Assembly: GCF_027942865.1 (NCBI RefSeq)
Contig: NC_134524.1
Span: forward strand, 21,133,536 to 21,197,535
DNA: 64,000 bases
Direction: 5' to 3'
Source of the DNA: Odontesthes bonariensis
Lineage: Eukaryota > Chordata > Actinopteri > Atheriniformes > Atherinopsidae
The position numbers were made by a program, and so were the translations under genes. Numbering within the stretch: the stretch's first letter is position 1; every line of letters begins with the position of its first letter. Positions 41,232-50,669 of this stretch are shown here, piece by piece. The notes beneath the pieces are model-generated. The model worked only from the letters and a program-made list of their open reading frames with translations, was not told the DNA's origin and made no database searches.

Positions 41232-41330
41232 GATGAAGAAGAATGCGACCCCTCAGATGAATGTCTGGTAATGCGTCTTTAGGTCGCGTTTCCTCTTCTG
41301 CTGTCTGGCTCAAAACTGGCCACAGTTTTT

Positions 41331-41343
41331 AGTTTCGCTTTCC
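41331..41343 (-). promoter_or_regulatory. ISRE upstream of GIMAP A
   Basis: The minus strand reads GGAAAGCGAAACT, an exact match to the ISRE GGAAANNGAAACT bound by ISGF3/IRFs. It lies 100 bp upstream of the ATG at 41231. Confidence 0.75.
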
Positions 41344-42196
41344 ACTTGGCTGCCCTCCTAGAATAGTTCCATCAACAAACTGCTGCAACAAGCAGGCTGC
41401 AAGGAGGCAAATATTCAGCATGATAAGCTTTCTATGTTCCTATCCCTGTTTCTGTGCCTAAAATCTCTGCACACTTTGGGTGATAATCGTGTTATTTGTG
41501 TGGCTGACAACAGAAAACTTATACAATCTGTGCTTGAAATGTAAAATAAAGACAGCAAGAGAAGGGGGGGGGGGATTTTTCCAAACTCTCGACACCCAAT
41601 GACACCAACACTCAGATAATCTGTCTCATTCTTTATTTACAGAGAGCACCTCAGTTGTAATTAAGAGTTGAAATGAAAACATAATGATTATTCCTTCATA
41701 TATGTTGAACGAGCAAGTCCAGATGTACCTCAGCCCTAAGTCACATGCAGCGTCGTTTTTTACTTTCGGGATGTTACAAAAAAAAAACTCCACACATGAC
41801 TTCCCATTAAAGTATGCCGCTGTGTGTGCGTCTGAAGAAGGGGCGCATTGATACAGCCGTAGTTCCCCCCTCACAGGCAGAAGGAGATGTAAGTTAGTCC
41901 CTGCCGACCGGTGGGGAATAGGTCCTGACTGAGTCAGAATCAATTCATGATGTTTGCAAAATATCCACTCAAGTTTTATTGGTTTTACTTAACATTGGTG
42001 AAATAATCTATAATATTAAAACATCTATAAAAATAGAATAATACTTTATTCAGGTATTAGAGGGGGGAATTCAAAATTAGTAGTTCAAATTTGTTTCTTA
42101 AAAAAGAAAAAATATTAATATTTACAATGATTTTACATTAGAACAATAACAACAACAATAATAAATTCATACATAAATAAATACATTTGAAAAACA

Positions 42197-42686
42197 TGTC
42201 ACGGCTGGATTGTAGCCGCCTGAAAAGTATGAGGACTCAAGAGCAGACTAGGTTCAAAATAAAAGTGTTTATTTACAGTATGAGAATGCAGAGTGGAGAC
42301 TGAATCCAGGAGATAACCGGGGAGGCTGCAGGAAGAGGAAGAGGGTTAAGTGAGGTCTCCAGGTTCCAGGGGGGTTTATGTCCTTACTTTATCCAGATGA
42401 GGTGAAGGCTGGGGAAGGGTACAGGCTGTGTACAGGCGAGAGAGCACGGCGGGGTGAGCAGGCAGGTTGAGGCACGGACAGGCTGGAGATCCAATCTTGG
42501 ACGGTGATATGCTGTTAGGACACGGAGGATGACGAGATGGGTGAGTACTGGAAACACAGGTTCAAGGTAAGCAACGCTGGGAAAATATCAATTTACAATA
42601 AAGCTTGGAGAGGCCGAATTACCACAGTAAAGAGACCTACCCAGCCCCGCCTAGAACTCAAAGCACAGCCACAGATGATCATGACA
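42197..42686. mobile_element. Non-autonomous element with TGTCRYGG ends
   Basis: Starts TGTCACGGCTGG and ends GATCATGACA, the same terminal signature as 13922-14456. The interior is different and has no supported frame. The sequence from 41344 to 42196 contains nothing recognisable apart from a G-run near 41565. Confidence 0.5.
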
Positions 42687-42839
42687 AAACATCAAAGTCA
42701 GCAATCACTGTTAAAAAGCCTTATGGCTGTGGGGACAAAGGACCTCCTGAACCTCTCAGTCCTGCAGCGCAGTGAGATGAGCCTCACTGTCCTGCCAGGA
42801 TGCTGTGCAGAGGATGTTTATTGCTCTCCAAAACAGAAT

Positions 42840-44557
42840 GGCCCTCATTTATCAAGCCGTCGTAGAAAGCATCGTAGATATGAGCGGAGAACTCGTCGTA
42901 CGCAGAGGCTCAAGTGAGATTTACAGAACATGCGTACCACACCAATCCCATCGTAAGACCGAGCGGCTGTTGATAAATCCGGCGGCTGAAATCCATCGTA
43001 ATGATCCTAACCACGCCTTCTACAAAAGGGGGTTGAGAGGCCGCACCTCTAGAGTTTGCGACATGGATAGACGAAAGGCGGCAAAGAAACGCTGCCAACA
43101 GCGTTGACAGCCGTCCCAGCTGTCAACAGCGTTGGCGATGTAAATCGCAGACCGGACAAGTTATGTATTTTCCCCTACTGTGATGGTCAATAAAATGTGA
43201 TAAACTCCAGATTAAATTAAATCTTTCTCCAGTAAGATCAGGAAGAAGTGGTCCGATATGAAATTGGCCAAAAAAGAAGGTCGCAGCTCTCCGATGCAGC
43301 ATGTCACAAACAGGGGGGGGGACGGGGGGGACGGGGGGGACGGGGGGGGGGGGGGGAATCCAGGTTTGGATTTGAGTGCCTTGGAGGAGAGGGTGGCTGG
43401 CCTGATCGGAGCTACGTCCTCATCGGGCGTGCCAGGGAAACTTCACACTGATGCGCCCATGCTAGAGCTCGAGAATGGTAAGAATGACTGCACACCCAAG
43501 ACGTTTAAATAAAACAGTTGCTTTAATTTTCAACACAAATGAGGTTCCTAATCAAACTAATATTTTTCATTCACAGATGAATCCGAAGTGGCATCCGGGC
43601 AACCTGACCCGCGCGACGAATACGCGGCCCCGTCAACATCCGAAGCGTCTGCCTGCCTCTGCCCCCCCCCCGGTCTGCAGCGTCACACCGGCCAGCCGTG
43701 TTGACCACAGAGGTCCTAGAAAGACAAACAGAGATCGTGAAGTGGATGATGGCTTTAACACACACCATGCAATCTATCGACAGTACATTGAAAGACATAA
43801 ATGAAACACTGAAGTCACAGAATAAATGCTGAAAGAAATCGTTGTTCTCCTTTCTTTTTTCCTTGAATAACAGAATGCTTACCAAAAGTCAGAATCGCTG
43901 AATAAGTTCCTCTCTCCTCCTGAGCGCTCTTGGCTGTGCAGGCTGGTGGTAGGGATCTCTGGGTGCGGGGTCCTCTGGATGTACACCTGGAAATGGCACT
44001 CCATTTTTTTGGGCAATGTTATGGAGATCCCCGCATGCTATAATAATATTGCATACCTTTTCGGGCGTATAGTGTTCCCCCCGCAGCCGAGAGACAGATC
44101 CAGCTTTAGGAGCCCTATACACCTCTCCACAGTGGCACGCGTGCGCGAATGCGCAGTGTTAAAGCGCCTCTCTTGTTCGGTGTGAGGGTGCACGGTTGAA
44201 TAATGAGCCATCACTCTTCCAATTACGGAGTTGTACTTGTTTAATTTATTTAATTTGCGTTTATGTTTATATTTATGTTGAAGTCAAATAAAACATGGGC
44301 CTTCTTTAAAGTGATAAGTCTGTCATTTTAACCAAGGGATTTGTTGCGACTCCTGAGCACGCACTAGTGACGCTGCTGTATTGCAGTCACCGCAAGTCAA
44401 AATGGAAAAGTGCGTACACGGCCTCAGACCTGTCGTGGCGATTTCATCTTTCCTGCGCTCACGATGGATTTGATAAATGCCAACCTTTGCGCAGAAAAGA
44501 ACGTACACACGACCTACGCACGTTTTTCGTCTTACGCAAGTTTGATAAATGAGGGCC
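42840..44557. mobile_element. PIF/Harbinger transposon copy, degenerate, 1718 bp
   Basis: Ends GGCCCTCATTTATCAA and TTGATAAATGAGGGCC are exact inverses, flanked by AAT on both sides (42837-42839, 44558-44560), a 3-bp duplication as in Harbinger elements. Plus-strand scraps (RKKWSDMKLAKKEG; LEERVAGLIGATSSSGVPG) resemble the Myb/SANT-like accessory protein. The minus strand at 44122-43889 has YTPEKVCNIIIACGDLHNIA, the C-terminal end of a Harbinger transposase. Most of the transposase is deleted. A long G-run array lies inside. Confidence 0.85.
43313..43356 (+). repeat. G-run array (GGGGGGGAC)n, G-quadruplex-prone
   Basis: Four or more runs of 7-14 G separated by AC within 44 bp, in the Myb-like part of the Harbinger copy. 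It would encode Gly/Asp repeats there. Confidence 0.85.
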
Positions 44558-44814
44558 AATATGATTTCATCCTCATCCTCCTGTAATATAAAAATATTAT
44601 AATACTATTTTGTTCCTACGTTTATTGTGTAAAATGAGCAAAGAAATACAAAGCTGCAGTGATATGTAGGCTACATATTGGGAAAAACATTTTTTTACAG
44701 GTTGTGCAGTTAACAGTATGTAAAGTTTATGGTTTCATAAAACTGTTTCCAGTTCTGAAACTCTCTTCCAATATTTAAAACCTAAAAGACATAAAGAAGT
44801 AACAGCAGGAGGGT

Positions 44815-45085
44815 CCCTGGTCTGAATTCCTGGCCTTTCTGTGCATATTCTCTTCGGGTACTCCGGCTTCCTCCCGAAGTCCAAAAAAAAAAAAAAAGAT
44901 GCATATCAGGTTAATTGGTCATTCTAAATCTACCGTAAAGGAGTAGGTGTGAGTGCGCATGGTTGTTTGTCTGTGTGTGGCCCACTGGCGACCTGTCCAG
45001 GTGCACCTTGCCTCTTGGCCAATGTCAGGATAGGCTCCCCCCCGGGAACCTGAAATGCATCAAGTGGAGATAGAAACTGGATGCC
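44815..45085 (+). repeat. Dispersed non-LTR 3'-end repeat
   Basis: Blocks GGGTACTCCGGCTTCCTCCC, CAGGTTAATTGGTCATTCTAAA, CCACTGGCGACCTGTCCAGG and GGATAGGCTCC are in the order of a very common teleost LINE 3' region. Fragments of its end occur at 16940-17040 and 52540-52592. No frame. Confidence 0.65.
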
Positions 45086-45887
45086 ATTAGCACATTGATT
45101 ATAAATCAATCACACCTTACTGATCAAGTCTAATAAAAAGTGAATATAGACTTTGCTGCAAACAGATTTGATGTTTATCTGACAGAAATAAAGTGTTGAG
45201 CTACAACTAAACAAGTCAGTTTAGTTGGTTTTAAGAGGTGTGTGAATTTTTGCAGGCCAGAAAGCTTGACATTCTTGTGGACTTTTGGTGGTGTCTTTGT
45301 GGCCACCTCAACATGACAACAAATGTATGAATATAGATTTGTTTTTATGACAGTGGTGTTACATTAGCCACCTATCCTCATCTCTCTTTGCATCTGTCAT
45401 TAAATCCCTCACACACATACCTGGTGGGATGGACTCCCACCAAATGGAGGAATCTAATGGAGGAATTCAGTGGGTGCAGGTAGGGAAATGAGATAAGGGG
45501 GAAGGATGGCTCTTTGAACCAAGCTGCTTAAAAATGATCACAACACAAATTTCAAAGAGCAGATCAATACAGTACATATACAGCATAGTTTTACTGTTTG
45601 ACACTCAGCTGTGTCCAATGTCCAATGTCCAGTGTGTTACCACAGTTCTGCCTTCTGGCCATGTTGCCCCTTGTGGAAAAAAAAAAAAAGAGTTCTAGAC
45701 AGTCCGGTGCTGCGTAAATGTCCAATCTTTTCTGTTTTTTTGGAAGAAGGAAACTGGTTGCTTCTTTCTTGTTCTTGCAGAGTTAGTAGCCATGCTAACT
45801 CGTGTTGCTCTCTGAAGATATCTCAGCCGTACATTTGCTGCAGTTGGTTGGACAAATGTTGCTGCACGAGAGAGTTGGAGTTCGGTG

Positions 45888-46457
45888 CACTGAAAAAAGT
45901 GACTTTTTGGTGAAGTAAACTCTATTAGAGTAACTCATAATTTCTACCTTGTATTTTTAAGATTCAGTAAGAACTCGAGCTTCTTAAGTAAAATTAAACA
46001 TTTTATTAACGTAATACATGAATTATGGGGGAAGAGTAAGTTTTACTTTGGTTTACTCATACAATTTAAATGTTTAATAGTTGTATGTACATGAACCTAG
46101 AAATACTACATAAACTTTACTCTGAAAGTGTATCGTTAAAATCTGTTACTTCATAACAGCAAATAATACAGATATATAAAATTTACTTAAAATTTTGAGT
46201 AAAATGATGTTCCTGCCTATGAAAAACAAGTAGACTTTACTTAATTTGTTTAAATAAATATAACTTAAAACTTAGATGTAATTAAGTAAATCTTACTTAA
46301 TATCTTCAAAACTGTTTTTTATGGTAAGTAAAATTTACTTGATACTGGCAAGTGAGTGTTACTTGATATTGCAGCATTAAATATTACTTAAATCATTTGA
46401 GTGCAAATACTTACAAAGGGTTTTTTAAGTAAATCTTATGAGTTGTTTTTTTCAGTG
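45888..46457. mobile_element. MITE with CACTGAAAAAA ends, AT-rich
   Basis: Left CACTGAAAAAAGTGA and right TTTTTTTCAGTG form inverted ends. The interior is packed with words like AAGTAAAnTTTACTT on both strands. No clear target duplication and no coding. 45086-45887 holds no supported gene. Confidence 0.6.
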
Positions 46458-47877
46458 TGGCTACTAACAAGGTGTGCCGATCATGAGCTTGGCAAGTTGA
46501 CCTAGGAACTGACTGGTGTGGAGAGCAGATCATGTCCTCTCCCCTTGTGGAAGAACTGTGGATGTGAGGTACATGCTGCCTCTGGACAATGTGGCCAGGA
46601 TAAGAGGAAGGATGGAAGAGATCTTTGCAGTTTGCAAACCTGGGAGGTGTGTCCATCTGGAAAGGAAAGGGAACTCAACTCCATTTGAAGAGTTGAGTTT
46701 TTATTTCAAGCTTTCTAACATTTCGAACACCCTTCACAAGGGATTTTTTTGTAAACCCTGCAAATTATTAGATATAATGCGTTATATTACTTTACTTAAT
46801 TCAACCAATCCAGAATTACTGCTCTTTCTCTCTCTCATCCTGCTTTGAATCTGTGTTGTTAGCAGTATTAGCGGCTGTCACACTTTTCATGCCAACCTCA
46901 GAGACAGTCTTCTTCTCACTTCCTGTGGTGTTTTGAGCCTATACCGCCCCCACAGCTGGGATAGGTAATTTATCACAATATATGTTTTCTCATCAATTAA
47001 GGATGTAATTATTAACACAATACACACAAACTATTAGTAAATGATATATGTATGTACTGTAATGATAAATTGTAATCACTAAGACGTAAAGTATTTGAAT
47101 ACTTAATCATCACCACAGTCACTCTCTTACAGACATACATGCAGCCATATGCCTGCAAAGAGACACAAAAATCATCCAAGATTCCTTTTTGACCCTGGAA
47201 ACTCCCTGTTCACACCCCTGGCAGCAAGGCAGCGCTGCAGTTCTATTAAGACCTGCACCAGCAGGCTCTTTAACAGCTCTTTACCTATGTGCAGTAAAAA
47301 AAAAAAAAAAAACATGAACTCCAATGTGCAATAAGAGCACTGTTTCCTGTTCTATGCTGCTAAACACTGTGCCAGTGCCCATTTGCATGTTTTGTCTCCG
47401 TCTCTTGTTTTTAATCATCCTTTCATAACTCATTGTTTCCAAAGTTTGCATTCGATTTGTGCAATGGCAGTTAAAGACATAATTATCATGATCTGCCAGA
47501 GTGTGCTATGCTTGGGCTTCATGTCAAATGTATTATTTTGATAATCTCTTAAAGGTGCATAAATTGTAATCATCATAAAGGTCAAATTTAGACAACACCG
47601 CCACATCAGTGATTATACGTTGTAGTCTCTGCAAATAAAACTCTTTGTTCATATGCAGTATAAGATGGGTTCTAAAGAGATGACAGAAGAACATCATGAC
47701 TCACATATTGCTCTGTTAAATTCTGCGTACACAGGAAGGGAGGATCTGCAGGCCACTTTGGCAGTCACGTGTCTGCAGTCCTCCGTGACTGATTCAGACC
47801 TAAGAACGAAGTAGTGTTTAAAGACTCTGCGTTTCAGATTCTCATGTCCGCTGACTAAAGAAGCAAATGTAACTCAC
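46458..47877. other. Intergenic spacer with repeat scraps
   Basis: 47190-47310 translates to fragments like NSLFTPLAARQRC and SRLFNSSLP, resembling the worn end of a LINE-derived repeat. It is followed by poly(A), which would fit a retro-insertion on the plus strand. Otherwise nothing supportable. Confidence 0.35.
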
Positions 47878-47884
47878 TGTTCAT
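47878..47884 (-). other. Third GIMAP-type 7-nt first coding exon (ATGAACA), no adjacent body
   Basis: ATGAACA at 47884-47878 is followed by donor GTGAGTTACATT, matching ATGGACG|GTGGGTTACATT (gene A) and ATGAACG|GTGAGTCACATT (gene B). Upstream sequence is also alike (CATCATG start; CTGTCTGATAAAA; ISRE at 47994). No GIMAP body occurs between it and gene A's promoter. It can splice to the 39280 exon in phase (MNMPNTLRIALLG), so it may be an alternative promoter, or a relic of a lost gene. Confidence 0.6.
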
Positions 47885-47993
47885 GATGGAAAAAGAAAGC
47901 AAAGCAGAGTAAAGTTCACTCAGATAATGCTAGATTATGTGTTCTTGCTGTCCTTTCCTCCTGTCTGATAAAAAAAAACTGGCTGCAGAGCTC

Positions 47994-48006
47994 AGTTTCA
48001 GTTTTG
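47994..48006 (-). promoter_or_regulatory. ISRE-like site upstream of orphan GIMAP first exon
   Basis: The minus strand reads CAAAACTGAAACT, one mismatch from GAAANNGAAACT. It is 110 bp upstream of the ATG at 47884, the same spacing as for gene B. Confidence 0.65.
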
Positions 48007-49340
48007 ACTTGGCTGGACACCAAGAGCATTTCCAGGAAACCAGAGGCATTTGCAGGCAGTGGTTTTAAGGAGCCGCTTGCTGCTCTGTGTCGAGAGAAAT
48101 TTTAGATTGAAAACAGTTGATCCACCATGTTGAGAAGAGATCCAGGAACCAAGTCTTGACAAACAAAATTTACTGACATTTTATTTCATGCTAATAGTTT
48201 CTGGGTATACAAATATGATTCAAGCTACAAAAGCTGAAACTCTGAGCAATATCCATTTTGATTCATGAACCAACATTTCAACCAAAGCTGTTTACAGTGT
48301 TAGGTTTTGTTCAAATTAGAAATAAATGTTTAGCTTTGAGTCACATTAGAAAGACAAGAATAATTGACAAGTATTAACTCTTTGTAACTGTGAACATACT
48401 AAACAAAATGTTTTTCCAATCAAACTTCTTTGCAGTACATATGTTAATTAATTCAAGCAACATCCATCACTTAGTGAGCCAGCTTTGTCGATTATATCTG
48501 ACTAAATTACAGAAATATGGTACTTATTGAAATCAGCCTTTTAAACATTTGCCATTCAGTGTTAAATGTTTACAAGAAATATACACTTAATGAATACATG
48601 AACAATTTGTTTTATCATGAGCAAAAACAGAGAATAATAAATCATGCACAACCACCACTGTCAGTATACATCAATATAAATGATAAAAGTATAAAACCTG
48701 CCCCGATTAGACTAAAACAAATTCAAACTGCTTTTCACTCAACATGTGAACAATTACTAGGCAACAATAAAAAAGAAATTTGAAAATAAAAAGCAGTTAA
48801 ATTCATATTCAGTTTTAAGTATCAAAGGAATTTTTTTTAGTCTAGTTGACCCATTCTAACACTACACCAGTGATACTCACTATTTTTTTCACAAGAGCCA
48901 CATTGGCAGAGCAAAATCAAGGGAAGAGCCACTTTTGCAACAACATACTAAGTCCCCTTTTGCAAATATGCATTTCTACATATAAAACATCCCACAAAAA
49001 AAGAAACAACACAGCCAATACATCTTCAATTCAGACCACATTTACCTTAATACTGGGATGAGCGGAAGCTGGCATGCATGTCCTTGACTTTCTTCATGTT
49101 GTATTCTTAGTTTGTTGTTGTAATCATAGTGAGACATTCAAGATGAGCATGGTTTTTGTGCCTGTTTTTGTCTTTTTTTAATTAAAAACCGATCCATTGT
49201 GCCTGCATCTCGCGCTGGCTAAAGGAGCTAGCGTGCGCTGCGGTCAAGTGTGACGGTGGTTTAAGCGGGCTGCGTTGCCGTTTAACAGTGCCCCCTTTAG
49301 GAAACACCATTAAGCCTTAATTAATACTTAATAAAAATAC
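48007..49340. other. Intergenic AT-rich spacer
   Basis: No gene is seen. The 88-codon frame at 48517-48783 has no domain and strong AT bias. From about 48866 (CCAGTGATACTCACTATTTT...GAGCCACATTGGC) there is a hAT-like end, possibly paired with AGCCACCAATTAAAGC near 50018, with the 49341 element nested inside. Confidence 0.35.
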
Positions 49341-49899
49341 TTAAAGGTAGGGTAGGAGATCCTGGATTTTGAGTCCAGCGAAGCTGTATTTTAAAAATAC
49401 ACAGGTAAAAAGTCCCAACCCTTTTCTTCACTTTCCCCCCGAAGCCACGCCTCTAGAGTACATGGACGCACACGAGCACGAAGGTGCACGAGCGCTGTTC
49501 TGACAGCAAGCATCGATCGTTGCCGTATTTAGTATTTAGTATATGATAACTATACGTTTAATAATGCTAGGTGCTAGCCAAGCTAGCTCTAGTTTAGCTT
49601 CCTGCCAAGCTTCTGGACGCGTAATTCGTTCACGGAGCAGGGTACGCGCACAGGGGGAAGGAGGGGGAGGGAGGAGCAGATTGCAGTTTGATAGACGGCA
49701 TCAGAATCCAATCATTGTGAACAGTCCGTTCAGTATGATTGGATAGTGTTTTTCCTAGATTGTACGTTCTAGAGGCCACTAAAACTTTTCATATTTGTGT
49801 CAAAACGTTTAATTAATTGGTTGCAATGGGGGTGTGAAGAGTATTTCAAGCAATATGTAAAAAGATGTTCCAGAAAAAGATCCCCTACCCCACCTTTAA
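49341..49899. mobile_element. MITE with TTAAAGGTRGGGTAGG ends, 559 bp
   Basis: Left TTAAAGGTAGGGTAGGAGAT and, inverted, right TTAAAGGTGGGGTAGGGGAT. Flanks are TAC on both sides (49338-49340, 49900-49902). No transposase. Inverted ends continue imperfectly inward. Confidence 0.7.
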
Positions 49900-50144
49900 T
49901 ACTACAAAAACGCAAACTTAATAAAAAATACTTAATGCTGTGCAGTATTCGCTGTATGTTATTTGAAAATAATTATTGTTATTGTTACCATATTGTTATA
50001 AGCTACTATGCGAGTGCGAGCCACCAATTAAAGCTTGAGGAGCCGCGCAATAAGTATCTCTGCATTACATTCACAAAACGTGTCTTTGTCTATGCATAAC
50101 TATGTGCTTCCTACTTATTCAAACACATATGCATCGGTAGGCAA

Positions 50145-50265
50145 CGTGGGGTTTGGTGTCTTGCTCAAGGATGCTTTGACATGTGGCTCCGGGGAAGCCG
50201 GAGTTGAACCACCAACCCACTGATTGGTGGGCAACTGCTCTTCCTCCTGAGCTCCAGCCACCCCA
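50145..50265 (-). repeat. tRNA-like repeat fragment (SINE-type)
   Basis: The minus strand contains GGGTTGGTGGTTCAACTCC, a B-box-like motif, and CAGGAGGAAGAGCAGTTGCC. The pattern is common in fish SINE heads. Borders uncertain. Confidence 0.4.
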
Positions 50266-50669
50266 CATACATGCAGAAAGCAAAATTTACAGGAAAAACC
50301 GTTTCCAGGAAATCTGGCGGGTTTCTTATCACTGCTGCATGGCAGTCTTTGCGTTCTGAGAGTGACTTATTTGTTGGTCCAACTTTGAAAATGCAAACTC
50401 AAATCTGCACATTCATCCTGGTGTTTTTTTTGCTTTATCGGTTTCCACCTTTCAGAAAGTCCAACATTTCAAACTCAAAGGCATCCAGAATTACTCTACA
50501 CGCTTTCTCCTTTTAAGATGGGTCGTTTAAGATGGACAACAAAAGAAACTGATTTTCCAAGTCAAATTGATTTACATCACAAAAAAAAGGACAATCGATG
50601 AATAAATCGATTCACATCATATGCCATTTGCCACATACGCTGTTTTTCCCACAGCCTCCTTTGATGAGT

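Noticed and set aside
41626..41943. Possible LTR-like segment at 41.6-41.95 kb
   Set aside because: No TG...CA ends, target duplication or second copy could be shown.
46411..46684. Minus frames beginning MDTPPRFANCKDL near 46.5 kb, checked as a possible GIMAP body
   Set aside because: No P-loop, DTPG box or GIMAP conserved box; not a body for the orphan first exon.
48517..48783. 88-codon plus-strand frame
   Set aside because: AT-rich composition (many N, K, I, Y), no domain, no exon signals.
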